DNA from: Saccharopolyspora_C sp047200635
Lineage (GTDB): Bacteria > Actinomycetota > Actinomycetes > Mycobacteriales > Pseudonocardiaceae
Direction of reading: 5' to 3'
NCBI RefSeq assembly: GCF_047200635.1
Contig: NZ_JBJZOI010000026.1
Span: 1-64,000, forward strand
DNA length: 64,000 bases
Shown here: one piece after another, positions 53,714 to 64,000 of the stretch
Layout of the letters: the number at the start of each line of letters is the position of its first letter
Numbering within the stretch: the stretch's first letter is position 1
Program-made: the position numbers and the translations under genes
The notes under the pieces: generated by a model
Database searches by the model: none
What the model saw: only the letters and a program-made list of their open reading frames with translations
What the model was told of the DNA's origin: nothing

Positions 53714-55192
53714 TCACGGCACGCCGTGCATCAACTTCTTGATCTTCGAGCTGGACAGCGCGAGCAGCCCGCCGCAGACGATGGTCGCCAGGCCGATGAC
53801 GCCGAAGTACAGCGTCTGGTTGTCCTGGTCGTAGAGCTTGACCACCTGGGCTCCGATGCCCTGGCCCATCGCCGGGGCGAGGAAGTACAGGCCCATGGTC
53901 TGCGAGGCGAACACCGCTGGCGCCAGCTTGGTGGTGACCGACAGCCCCACCGGAGAGAGCATCAGCTCACCGATCGTGAGGATGACGAAGACCAACGCCA
54001 CCATCAGCGCGAACTGCTTGCCCTCGGAGTTGGTGACGAAGCCGGACAGCACCACCCACAGGAAGCCGAGGCCCACGATCACGAGCCCGCCGACGAACTT
54101 CATCGCCGTGCTCGGCTGCCGGTCTCCGAGCTTCAGCCACAGCGCGGCGAACACCGGCGCGAGCACGATGATCGTGAAGGAGTTCACCGACTGGAACCAG
54201 CTCACCGGGAACTCCCAGCCGAAGATCTGGTTGCTGGTCTGCATGTCGGTGACGATCACCAGCGTGCTCGCCTGCTGCTCGAACAGCAGGAAGAACAGCG
54301 CGGTGGCCAGGAACAGCGGGATGTAGGCGACCAGGCGGTCGCGCTCCACCCGGGTGATCTGCTTGCTGCTGAGCATCACGGCGAAGTAGACGATCGGCAG
54401 CACCGCGGAGATCACGCTGACCAGGTTGACCAGGCCGCCGAGACCGATCACGCCGGTGCCCAGCAGGGCGATGACGCCGATGACGAACACCGCGGCGATA
54501 CCGCCCGCGCGACCCAGCACACCGCTCTTGTGCTCAGCGGGCAGCGGGTTGGCCGGCACCTCGCTGAGGCTGGAGAGGTTGCCCTTGCCGAGCACGTACT
54601 GCACCAGGCCGAGCGCCATGCCGACCGCGGCGGCGCCGAAGCCCCAGTGGAAGCCGATCTCCGACTGCAGCAGCCCGGCGATCAGCGGCCCGGCGAACCC
54701 GCCGAGGTTGATGCCCATGTAGAAGATCGAGAAGCCGGAGTCACGCCGCTGGTCCTGCTCGGTGTAGAGGTCGCCGACCATCTTGGACACGTTCGGCTTG
54801 AGCAGACCGGTACCGGCGATGATCAGGACGAGGCCGATCCCGGTGGTGGCCAGGCCGCCGGGCACCGCCATCGCGATGTGCCCGAACATGATCAGGACGC
54901 CGCCCCAGAACACCGCCCGCCGGGCCCCGAAGAGCCGGTCGGCCAGCCAGCCGCCCGCGACGCCGGTGAGGTAGACCGAGGCGCCGTAGGCGGAGACCAG
55001 CGAGGTGGCGGTGGTCTCCGGTAGCCCGAGACCGCCATCGACCACCGCGGTGTAGAGGTAGAGCGCCAGGATGCCGCGCATCGCGTAGTAGGAGAATCGC
55101 TCCCACATCTCGGTGAAGAACAGCGTGGACAATGCCCGCGGGTGTCCGAAGAAACCCCGCTGGGGCGCGTCCGCAACCGTGGGGTTGCTCAC
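53714..55192 (-). CDS. Proton-dependent oligopeptide transporter (POT/PTR)
   Basis: A 492-residue POT symporter importing di- and tripeptides with H+. The family motif EMWERFSYYAMRGIL (E-x-x-E-R-F-x-Y-Y) is in helix 1, FSIFYMGINLGGFAGPLIAG matches PTR2 signature 2, and there are about 14 helices. GTG 55192 is preferred to GTG 55198 because AGAGG then has 8-base spacing. It stands alone, convergent with FUSC and divergent from the CNNM pair. Confidence 0.93.
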   Translation of the reverse strand: MSNPTVADAPQRGFFGHPRALSTLFFTEMWERFSYYAMRGILALYLYTAVVDGGLGLPETTATSLVSAYGASVYLTGVAGGWLADRLFGARRAVFWGGVLIMFGHIAMAVPGGLATTGIGLVLIIAGTGLLKPNVSKMVGDLYTEQDQRRDSGFSIFYMGINLGGFAGPLIAGLLQSEIGFHWGFGAAAVGMALGLVQYVLGKGNLSSLSEVPANPLPAEHKSGVLGRAGGIAAVFVIGVIALLGTGVIGLGGLVNLVSVISAVLPIVYFAVMLSSKQITRVERDRLVAYIPLFLATALFFLLFEQQASTLVIVTDMQTSNQIFGWEFPVSWFQSVNSFTIIVLAPVFAALWLKLGDRQPSTAMKFVGGLVIVGLGFLWVVLSGFVTNSEGKQFALMVALVFVILTIGELMLSPVGLSVTTKLAPAVFASQTMGLYFLAPAMGQGIGAQVVKLYDQDNQTLYFGVIGLATIVCGGLLALSSSKIKKLMHGVP

Positions 55193-55536
55193 GATCACGA
55201 CCTCTCTGGTGCTGGTGGCGGCGGGATGGCCGCGTCCGGAACTGCGCAGAGGCTACGCCTCTCCCCAATGGTGTGAACCACAACCCGGAAATACGGTGAA
55301 AAATCACGATTCGACCTCGATCCCCCGGGCCATCCCCGCATTCCCACCGCGACGTGCGCACCACTCCCCGCTACCGGCTGGGAGCGCGCACGATCTCCGC
55401 ACCGGGCGGGCGAGACCGGAATGGTCGGCCGCTCATCGGGACCAGCGCCTCGCCCCCATCCGCCGACCCCCTCCGGGACGGCGGTGACGGCACGTCGAGG
55501 AGATCACGGTCTGCGGTCCGGGTGCTCCATTCGGGA

Positions 55537-55542
55537 TATACT
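55537..55542 (+). promoter_or_regulatory. -10 box upstream of the CNNM genes
   Basis: TATACT lies in a rare AT-rich patch (55530-55570) of the 490-base POT/CNNM divergent region. It is near-consensus; no good -35 is evident 17-18 bases upstream. A transcript starting near 55549 would carry the leader ORF that overlaps the first CNNM gene. The rest of the region, including the POT promoter, shows no clear element. Confidence 0.5.
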
Positions 55543-55585
55543 CCGGTCGCATATTTCCGTTTTTCCACGAGGAGTGACACGTTCG

Positions 55586-55684
55586 GTGCCCACGGCACAG
55601 CAGTCCCCCGAAGGAAGTACTGAGCCGGGCTCACGACCCGGCTTCCCGTTCAAGGCACCCGGCCCGCGGCGAGGTGATCGCTGA
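55586..55684 (+). CDS. Candidate proline-rich leader peptide
   Basis: A ~32-residue ORF from GTG 55586 (or 12 bases earlier at GTG 55574), preceded by GAGGAG at 55569-55574. It ends in TGA at 55682-55684, which overlaps the ATG of the CNNM gene at 55684 (TGATG). The peptide is rich in Pro, Gly and Arg and contains SPEGSTEPGSRPGFPFKAPG. Proline-rich leaders such as MgtL control Mg2+ transport genes by ribosome stalling; CNNM proteins are Mg2+-linked. The analogy is inference and the ORF could be chance. Confidence 0.4.
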   Translation: MPTAQQSPEGSTEPGSRPGFPFKAPGPRRGDR

Positions 55685-57036
55685 TGGCCATCGCGCTCTC
55701 CGTCCTCGGGCTGCTGTTCGTGGCCCTGCTCACCCTGGGCACCGCGCTCGCCGTGGCAGCGGAGTTCTCGCTCACCTCGCTGGAACGCAGCACGGTCGAC
55801 GCGCACGTCAACAAGGTCGGTGACCGGCGCGCTAAGTCCGTGCAGCGGGCGCACCGCACGCTGTCGTTCCAGCTCTCCGGCGCCCAGGTCGCCATCACCC
55901 TCACCACGTTGATCACCGGCTACGTGGCCGAGCCGCTGATCGGCGAGCTGCTGCGCCCGGCCCTGCTGGCCACGGGCATCCCCAACGGCGCGGCCGCGCC
56001 GATCTCCCTCACGCTGGCGATCTTGCTGGCCACCACGCTCTCGATGGTCTTCGGCGAGATGGTGCCGAAGAACCTCGCCATCGCCCGGCCGCTGCCGACC
56101 GCCCGCGCGGTCTCCGGATACCACTCGCGGTTCTCGCGGATCTTCCGCTGGCTGATCGACGGCATGAACAACAGCGCGAACTGGGTGGTGCGCCGCTTCG
56201 GCATCGAGCCGCAGGAGGAGCTGCGCTCGGCCCGCTCCCCCGACGAGCTCGGCTCGATCGTCCGCTCCAGCGCCGAGCACGGCACGCTCGACGAGGCCAC
56301 CGCCGCGCTGATGGACCGCTCGCTGCGCTTCGGGGACCGCTCCGCCGACGAGCTGATGACGCCGCGCGTGAAGGTGGACTCGCTGCCCTCGGACGCCTCG
56401 GTGCGTGACCTGCTGGACCTGGCCCGCAGCACCGGGCACTCCCGCTTCCCGGTGCACGACGGCGACTTGGACAACGTGCACGGCGTCGTGCACGTCAAGC
56501 AGGCCTTCGGCGTCGCGGGCGATCAGCGCGAGAGCACCAGGGTGGGCTCGCTGGCCCGCCCGGTGCCGACCGTGCCGGAAACGCTGGACGGCGACTCGCT
56601 GCTGAACCGGCTGCGCGGCTCGGGCCTGCAGCTGGCCGTGGTCGTCGACGAGTACGGCGGCACCGCGGGCATCGTCAGCCTCGAAGACGTGGTCGAGGAG
56701 ATCATCGGCGACGTCCGCGACGAGCACGACCGGCGCGAGACCGCCGCCGTGCGCCCGCTGGCCAAGGGCACCTGGATCGTCTCCGGTCTGCTGCGGGCCG
56801 ATGAGATCGAGGAGGCCACCGGCTTCGAGATGCCCGAAGGCGAGTACGAGACCGTGGCGGGCCTGGTGATGGCCCGGCTCGGCCGGATCCCCACCCGCGG
56901 TGACCAGGTCGACGTCGACGAGTGGCGTCTCACCGTCAGCAGCATGGACCGGCACCGCATCGCCGAACTGCGGCTGAGCCGGATGCACCGCCCGGCTCAG
57001 GCCGATTCCACCGGCACCTCTGGGGGGACCCGATGA
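55684..57036 (+). CDS. CNNM/CBS-pair membrane protein (hemolysin C/CorC type), first of pair
   Basis: A 450-residue protein in the usual order: a CNNM/DUF21 membrane domain (about 1-190; GEMVPKNLAIARP), two CBS motifs (about 200-340; SADELMTPRVKVDSLP, VVVDEYGGTAGIVSLEDVVEEIIGD), and a CorC/HlyC domain (about 350-435; VSGLLRADEIEEATGFEMP). Members are tied to Mg2+ or Co2+ export. It is the first of two translationally coupled paralogues, as in mycobacterial Rv1842c-Rv1841c. Its own start overlaps the stop of a candidate leader ORF. Confidence 0.92.
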   Translation: MAIALSVLGLLFVALLTLGTALAVAAEFSLTSLERSTVDAHVNKVGDRRAKSVQRAHRTLSFQLSGAQVAITLTTLITGYVAEPLIGELLRPALLATGIPNGAAAPISLTLAILLATTLSMVFGEMVPKNLAIARPLPTARAVSGYHSRFSRIFRWLIDGMNNSANWVVRRFGIEPQEELRSARSPDELGSIVRSSAEHGTLDEATAALMDRSLRFGDRSADELMTPRVKVDSLPSDASVRDLLDLARSTGHSRFPVHDGDLDNVHGVVHVKQAFGVAGDQRESTRVGSLARPVPTVPETLDGDSLLNRLRGSGLQLAVVVDEYGGTAGIVSLEDVVEEIIGDVRDEHDRRETAAVRPLAKGTWIVSGLLRADEIEEATGFEMPEGEYETVAGLVMARLGRIPTRGDQVDVDEWRLTVSSMDRHRIAELRLSRMHRPAQADSTGTSGGTR

Positions 57037-58076
57037 GCGACACCGTGGCGATCCTGCTCGGAGTTCTGCTGCTGCTGCTCAACGCCTTCTTCGTGGGCGC
57101 GGAGTTCTCGCTGCTGTCCTCCCGCCGCGACCGGCTGGAGGCGCTGCTGGACCACGGGGTGACCCGGGCCCGCACCGTGATCAAGGCGAGCCAGGAGGGC
57201 TCGCTGATGCTCACCAGCGCCCAGCTCGGCATCACGCTGTGCTCGCTGGGCCTGGGCCGCCTCGGCGAACCCGCCGTGGCGCACCGGCTGGAGCTGCTCA
57301 TCCAGCCGTTCTCGGTGCCCGCTCCCGTGGTGCACGCGCTCGGCTTCACCATCGCCCTGGCGATCGTGGTGGTGCTGCACGTGCTGGTCGGCGAGATGGT
57401 GCCGAAGAACCTGGCGCTGGCCGATCCGGAGCGCCTGGCGGTGTGGCTGGTGCCCGCGCTGGTCGTGTTCGTGAAGCTGGCGCGGCCGTTGATCGCGCTG
57501 TTCAACATGATGGCCAACGGCGTGCTCAAGCTGCTCAAGGTGGAGCCGAAGGACGAGCTGGACACGGCCTACACCTCCTCCGAGCTGGCCGAGCTCCTGG
57601 TGGAGTCGCGGCGCGAAGGGCTGCTGGAGCAGTCCGAGCACCGCAGGCTCGCCCAGACGCTCTCCTCGGTGGAGCACACCGTCGCCGACGTCCTGGTGCC
57701 GCTGGACCAGGTCACCAGCCTCCCCGGCGCACCGACGCTCGGCGACGTGGAGCACGCGGTGGCCAGCACCGGCTTCTCCCGGTTCCCCGTGCGCGCGGAC
57801 TCGGGCGAGCTGCTGGGCTACCTGCACGTCAAGGACGTGCTGGACCAGGCGGGGGCGGAGCCGACCACGCCGGTCGAGCCCGGCCGGGTGCGCGCGCTGC
57901 CGACCGTGCCGGTGGCGGCCCGGCTGGACCAGGCGCTCACCTCGCTGCGGCGGGAGCGCAGCCACCTGGCGACGGCGGTCGACGCGGACGGGTCCCCGCG
58001 CGGCGTGGTCGCCCTCGAGGACCTCGTGGAGGAGTACGTGGGCACCGTGCGCGACGCCACCCACGTGACCGCCTGA
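57033..58076 (+). CDS. CNNM/CBS-pair membrane protein lacking the CorC domain, second of pair
   Basis: A 347-residue paralogue of the preceding gene. It has the CNNM membrane domain (about 1-185; GEMVPKNLALADP) and the CBS pair (about 205-340; TVADVLVPLDQVTSLP, VVALEDLVEEYVGT). It stops right after the second CBS motif, so the C-terminal CorC/HlyC domain is missing. It also has LVPLDQV where MTPR-V is usual. The ATG overlaps the previous stop (ATGA), so the two are coupled and may form a heterodimer. It ends in a hairpin terminator. Confidence 0.92.
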   Translation: MSDTVAILLGVLLLLLNAFFVGAEFSLLSSRRDRLEALLDHGVTRARTVIKASQEGSLMLTSAQLGITLCSLGLGRLGEPAVAHRLELLIQPFSVPAPVVHALGFTIALAIVVVLHVLVGEMVPKNLALADPERLAVWLVPALVVFVKLARPLIALFNMMANGVLKLLKVEPKDELDTAYTSSELAELLVESRREGLLEQSEHRRLAQTLSSVEHTVADVLVPLDQVTSLPGAPTLGDVEHAVASTGFSRFPVRADSGELLGYLHVKDVLDQAGAEPTTPVEPGRVRALPTVPVAARLDQALTSLRRERSHLATAVDADGSPRGVVALEDLVEEYVGTVRDATHVTA

Positions 58077-58087
58077 GGAAGCCTCTC

Positions 58088-58129
58088 AGCGGCGCGGGTC
58101 GTTCCCCTGGGAAACGGGCCCGCGCCGCT
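58088..58129. terminator. Terminator after the CNNM pair
   Basis: AGCGGCGCGGG (58088-58098) pairs with CCCGCGCCGCT (58119-58129), with an inner GTTCCC/GGGAAAC hairpin. It begins 12 bases past the second CNNM stop. The remaining ~195 bases up to the next gene show only GC-rich sequence. Confidence 0.75.
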
Positions 58130-58325
58130 CCTCCTCCCCGGCCCCGGTGGCATCCGGCCCCGCGCGGCGGTCGTCGCCGATCCGGCTCCGGGACGGCGAC
58201 GTGGTGCTCCCCGGCGCGGGCGCCACGAGCCCGCCGGTACCGGGAGCGTCGGCCGCGGAGCGCGCGGGACCGGGCTGACCGGCCCCCGGCGGGACAGCTG
58301 AGAACCGGGCCTATCCTGGCGCACT

Positions 58326-59201
58326 ATGCGAGTGCTGGGCGAGCAGGAGTGGCGGTCCCGCCAGGACGCGCACCGCGAGCGGGTCGGGCGCTGGACCGGC
58401 CCGCACCGGCGCAGGCAGCGGGCCGGGGAGAAGCACCCGGTGATGGACTTCCTGTTCACCTACTACTCGCACCGGCCGTCGCTGCTGGAGCGCTGGCACC
58501 CCGGGATCGGGGTCGCGCTGGACGGCGGTCGGGAGTTCCTGGCGCGGCGCGGTTACCGCGAGATCGCCGAGGGCGTGGCGCTGGACCCCGCCGTGCTCAC
58601 GCCGAAGCGCCTGGACACCGTTCGCTTCGTGCACGGCCTGCTCGGCGCGGTGCAGTCCCGGCGGCCGAACCTGGGCTGCTTCGGGCTGCACGAGTGGGCG
58701 ATGGTGTACCGCACCTCCCCCGGCGACGTCCGGCACGAGGCCTGGCCGCTGCGGCTCGGCCACGACGGCACCGACGAGGTCGTGGAGTCGATGCCGATCC
58801 GGTGCAGCCACCACGACGCGTTCCGCTTCTTCACCGCCCCGGCGCGGCCGCTCAACGCGCTGCAGCCGACCCGGCAGGACCAGGTCGCCCAGGAGCAGCC
58901 GGGCTGCCTGCACAACAACATGGACCTGTTCAAGTGGGCGTACAAGCTCGATCCGCTGGTGCCCGCCGAACTCGTGGCGGACTGCTTCGAACTGGCGGTG
59001 GAGATCCGCGAGCTCGACATGCGGGCCAGCCCGTACGACCTCGCCGCGCTCGGCTATCCGCCGATCGCGATCGAAACGCCCGAGGGGCGGGCCGACTACG
59101 CCCGCGCCCAGCGCGCGTTCGCCGAGCGGGCCGCGCCGCTGCGGTCCCGGTTGCTGCGGCACTGCGCGGAGCTGCTCGACCCGGAACCGCTGCCGGCCTG
59201 A
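58326..59201 (+). CDS. Conserved protein, often annotated 3-methyladenine DNA glycosylase
   Basis: A 291-residue soluble protein beginning VLGEQEWRSRQDAHRERVGR, with KHPVMDFLFTYYSHRPSLLE and LGCFGLHEWAMVYRT as strong motifs. Further on come IRCSHHDAFRFFTAPA and CLHNNMDLFKWAYKL. Actinobacterial homologues carry the name 3-methyladenine DNA glycosylase, but I see no helix-hairpin-helix motif or known glycosylase active site, so that name is doubtful. Conserved His, Cys and Asp residues suggest an enzyme. It stands alone and ends in a strong terminator. Confidence 0.78.
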   Translation: MRVLGEQEWRSRQDAHRERVGRWTGPHRRRQRAGEKHPVMDFLFTYYSHRPSLLERWHPGIGVALDGGREFLARRGYREIAEGVALDPAVLTPKRLDTVRFVHGLLGAVQSRRPNLGCFGLHEWAMVYRTSPGDVRHEAWPLRLGHDGTDEVVESMPIRCSHHDAFRFFTAPARPLNALQPTRQDQVAQEQPGCLHNNMDLFKWAYKLDPLVPAELVADCFELAVEIRELDMRASPYDLAALGYPPIAIETPEGRADYARAQRAFAERAAPLRSRLLRHCAELLDPEPLPA

Positions 59202-59205
59202 CCGC

Positions 59206-59240
59206 CGACCGGCCCGCCACTGGTGGTGGCGGGCCGGTCG
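59206..59240. terminator. Bidirectional hairpin terminator
   Basis: CGACCGGCCCGCCAC (59206-59220) pairs perfectly with GTGGCGGGCCGGTCG (59226-59240), a 15-bp stem with a five-base loop, between two convergent genes. Confidence 0.85.
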
Positions 59241-59243
59241 AGC

Positions 59244-59528
59244 TCAGTCCCGGACGGCGAGGTTCAGCTCGCCGTTGTCGTCGCGCTCGGCGTCGAGCAC
59301 CTTGTCGCCGAGCAGCGATGCGGCCTGGGGCTCCAGGAAGACCCGGGCCCCGGACTCCTCGACCACCTGGTCCTCGCCCTGCGGCTCGCTGGCGATGGAC
59401 GCCTGCAGCTCGGCCTCCCCGGACTCGTCTGCGACGGGGGCGATGCGCAGCCCCGAACCCTCGGGCGAGTCACCCCCGGCCAGGACGACCTTGATGACCT
59501 CGGCTGCGCTCTCGCTGATCGTGAGCAT
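59244..59528 (-). CDS. HesB/IscA-fold protein without cysteines
   Basis: A 94-residue protein with the length and pattern of A-type Fe-S carriers (LTISESAAEVIKVVLAG, GLRIAPV, ARVFLEPQAASLLGDKVLD). It contains no cysteine at all, so the C-x-n-C-G-C ligands are absent and it cannot hold a cluster in the usual way. ATG 59528 follows AGAGGAG. It lies 86 bases downstream of gcvP's stop on the same strand. Acidic composition and fold suggest a regulatory or structural role; unknown. Confidence 0.8.
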   Translation of the reverse strand: MLTISESAAEVIKVVLAGGDSPEGSGLRIAPVADESGEAELQASIASEPQGEDQVVEESGARVFLEPQAASLLGDKVLDAERDDNGELNLAVRD

Positions 59529-59613
59529 TGCTGCACTCCTCTCGCGGGGCGGTCGGATGGAGCCGCCCACCGTAGTGCATCCGGCCCACCTCCCGCTCAC
59601 CCCGGGCGTGCGC

Positions 59614-62508
<2,895 letters not shown>

Positions 62509-62560
62509 CGCCACACCTCATTCATCGCGACGGACACAGGGCGACAGCACGAATGCTGCT

Positions 62561-62775
62561 CTCCCCCTCTGTCACTGTCCGCAATGCGAACGCCTGAGAG
62601 CTTCACCCGATCCAGCACTGGGCTTGCACCGTCGGCGGGGCCACCTGTCGGTGGTCCCTCTTTCCAGAGGTATCTCGCCCGTGCGGTCCAGCCGGCCTGA
62701 GAGGTTGTCGGGGAGGGTTTGCTCCTTCGGCGCCGCAGGTGACGAGGTCACCCGCGATCTCTCCCGCGCGGGGTC
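62561..62775 (-). promoter_or_regulatory. Tandem glycine riboswitch upstream of gcvP
   Basis: Read leftward, the leader contains CGGGAGAG, then CGCCGAAGGAGCAA, then CTCTCAGG (complement of 62696-62703): glycine aptamer 1. It continues with CTCTGGAAAGAGG, CACCGACGGTGCAAGCC, a second CTCTCAGGC (complement of 62592-62600) and ACAGAGGGGGAGAG: aptamer 2. Both halves and the short linker match the gcvT-type glycine riboswitch. The CAGCA-TTCG-TGCTG hairpin at 62546-62559 between the aptamer and the gcvP ribosome site is the probable expression platform. Glycine should turn gcvP on. Confidence 0.93.
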
Positions 62776-62891
62776 AGCGATGCACCGAGCCTACCCGATG
62801 CGGTGTCGCCCGAAAGATGCGATCTACGTCGCGTCCGCTGATCCGAACACCGCAGCCGGGGCTGGACCGCGGAGGGTGGCGAGCCGGTCGC

Positions 62892-63449
62892 TCAGCCGGT
62901 GCGGCGGTCCCGTCGGCGGCGGGAGAGCTCGTCGTTCACCTGCTCCTCGACCTGGCCCCCGTCCGCGCGCTCGGCCGGGAACTCGTGGATGGTGCCGGTG
63001 ATCTCGCGCATCGCCCCGCTCACCGCGATGCCGAACACGCCCTGGCCGCCCTGCAGCAGATCCACGACCTCCTCCGCGGAGGTGCACTCGTAGACCGTGG
63101 TGCCATCGCTGAACAGCGTGATCTTCGCGAGGTCCTGCACGCCGCGGTGCCGCAGGTGCTCCACGGCGACCCGGATGTTGTGCAGCGAGACGCCGGTGTC
63201 CAGCAGCCGCTTGACCACCTTGAGCACCAGGACGTCCTTGAAGGAGTACAGCCGCTGCGAACCCGACCCCGCCGCCCCGCGGATCGAGGGACCGACGAGC
63301 TTGGTGCGGGCCCAGTAGTCGAGCTGCCGGTAGGTGATGCCGGCGATCTGACACGCGGCGGGGCCGCGGTAGCCGACGAGCTCGTCCGGCAGCTCCGCCT
63401 CCAGGACCGAGCGCTCCTCGGAAGCGTCCTCGCCAGGTGCTCGCTCCAC
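62892..63449 (-). CDS. MerR family regulator, Rv1830-like
   Basis: A ~185-residue regulator with a MerR winged helix (about 28-100; GPAACQIAGITYRQLDYWAR, LYSFKDVLVLKVVKRLLDTG) and a C-terminal ligand or dimer domain containing ITLFSDGTTVYEC. It matches the second MerR protein of the Mycobacterium gcv region (Rv1830) in size and position: DUF151 gene upstream, gcvP downstream. GTG 63449 or 63452 is the start, with GGGGAGG 5-8 bases upstream. Known relatives influence growth and ribosome genes; its targets here are unknown. Confidence 0.88.
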   Translation of the reverse strand: MERAPGEDASEERSVLEAELPDELVGYRGPAACQIAGITYRQLDYWARTKLVGPSIRGAAGSGSQRLYSFKDVLVLKVVKRLLDTGVSLHNIRVAVEHLRHRGVQDLAKITLFSDGTTVYECTSAEEVVDLLQGGQGVFGIAVSGAMREITGTIHEFPAERADGGQVEEQVNDELSRRRRDRRTG

Positions 63450-63677
63450 CACGCCTGCCTCCCCTCGACCGGCCCGAAGCCGGCGAACCACCAGGACCCG
63501 GCTCGACACGCGATCACCGGCCGGGCGGCGCGACGACGGTGGAACCGGGGCTGCGACCTTCCCCGGCCTGGAAAATCACATCGGGGCGATTCGCGCACCC
63601 CGAAGGTAAGCCCGGCCCGTGGACGGGTCAACGCGACGCGCGGGACCACCCGCTTCGACGGGGCGGCCCGCCGATGC

Positions 63678-63712
63678 GAAGGGGCTCCCGGTCCGCGACC
63701 GGGAGCCCCTTC
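63678..63712. terminator. Terminator after the DUF151 gene
   Basis: GAAGGGGCTCCCGGTC (63678-63693) pairs perfectly with GACCGGGAGCCCCTTC (63697-63712) over a three-base loop. This 16-bp stem lies 19 bases past the DUF151 stop, so the following merR gene needs its own promoter within 63453-63677. Confidence 0.85.
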
Positions 63713-63731
63713 ACGACGTCGACCGGGGGCG

Positions 63732-64000
63732 TCAGGTGTCGGCGCCCCGGAAGTCCTCCGGCGAGACGGAGTCCAGGAATTCCCGGAACTTCTCCACCTC
63801 GTCCTCCTGCTCGTCCGGGATGATCAGTCCCGCCTCGTCCAGCACCGATTCGTCGGCGTGGATCGGCACCCCGATCCGCAACGCCAGCGCGACCGAGTCG
63901 CTCGGACGCGCCGAGACCCGCACGTCCCCGTCGAAGACCAGTTCGGCGAAGAACGTGCCCTCCTGCAGGTCGGTGATCCGCACCTGCTCCAGGTCTCGCC
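63732..64000 (-). CDS. DUF151 bifunctional nuclease family protein, 5' end outside the window
   Basis: The C-terminal ~89 residues of a DUF151 protein (Rv1829-like); the gene runs off the right edge and has no start here. The visible part reads VRITDLQEGTFFAELVFDGD, then VSARPSDSVALALRIGVPI and DEQEDEVEKFREFLDSVSP, all conserved in the family. An internal GTG could be mistaken for a start, but coding similarity continues past it to base 64000. Some homologues have DNase/RNase activity; others have no proven function. Confidence 0.9.
   Translation of the reverse strand, partial: RDLEQVRITDLQEGTFFAELVFDGDVRVSARPSDSVALALRIGVPIHADESVLDEAGLIIPDEQEDEVEKFREFLDSVSPEDFRGADT

Noticed and set aside
58326..59201. 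Firm call as a 3-methyladenine DNA glycosylase
   Set aside because: The name is inherited in homologues but no helix-hairpin-helix or known glycosylase active site is visible, so it is kept as a doubtful label.

Overview
The window is one contiguous stretch of a very GC-rich chromosome. Coding is dense, third codon positions are strongly GC, and GTG starts are common. It looks like an actinobacterium, most plausibly Pseudonocardiaceae (Saccharopolyspora-like). That placement is inference. It rests on an InhA-type enoyl reductase beside a MabA-type FabG, a ferrochelatase with an actinobacterial cysteine tail, the ergothioneine genes, an AcnR-type regulator, DUF3097, and gene order shared with Mycobacterium. 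The first ~66 bases are almost pure G then C and look like a sequence-end artefact. No tRNA, rRNA, CRISPR array, insertion sequence or prophage was recognised.

Region 1 (0.1-14.5 kb) is accessory and catabolic. After an LCP ligase comes a cluster with a GABA-type aminotransferase, a succinate-semialdehyde-type dehydrogenase, an unknown protein, a GntR/FCD regulator, two Asp/Glu-racemase-fold enzymes, a DUF3830 protein, a D-2-hydroxyacid dehydrogenase and an amidase. Three copies of a 12-bp palindrome (ATTGTTGACAAT or ATTGTCGACAAT) lie in exactly the three promoter regions of this cluster. That suggests one regulon run by the embedded GntR protein for an unidentified amide- or amine-containing substrate. 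A second unit has an aldehyde dehydrogenase with two altered catalytic residues, an MFS transporter and a divergent second GntR/FCD regulator.

Region 2 (14.5-31.6 kb) is mostly conserved: SPFH/NfeD membrane proteins, DUF3097, ferrochelatase, InhA, FabG, then MoxR-DUF58-VWA. This matches the Mycobacterium Rv1479-Rv1485 order, but a 966-residue FAD/Fe-S oxidoreductase and an MgtC-like protein sit in the middle. MobA, a RipA-like NlpC/P60 hydrolase and a sirtuin follow.

Region 3 (31.9-44.8 kb) holds a Ser/Arg-rich membrane protein, a 1509-residue CtpI-like P-type ATPase whose N-terminal half looks like a dead second ATPase, an EamA transporter, a glycerol-type aquaporin, aconitase with an AcnR-type operator over its -10 box, a second LCP protein and a small zinc-ribbon ORF.

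Region 4 (44.9-64 kb) has a methyltransferase, an F420-type nitroreductase-family protein, the ergothioneine operon egtA-B-C-D (no egtE beside it), the TetR regulator AcnR, an FUSC transporter, a POT peptide transporter, two coupled CNNM/CBS proteins, a glycosylase-like protein, a cysteine-free HesB-like protein, GcvP behind a tandem glycine riboswitch, an Rv1830-like MerR protein and a truncated DUF151 nuclease. The last three follow the Mycobacterium Rv1829-Rv1830-Rv1832 order.
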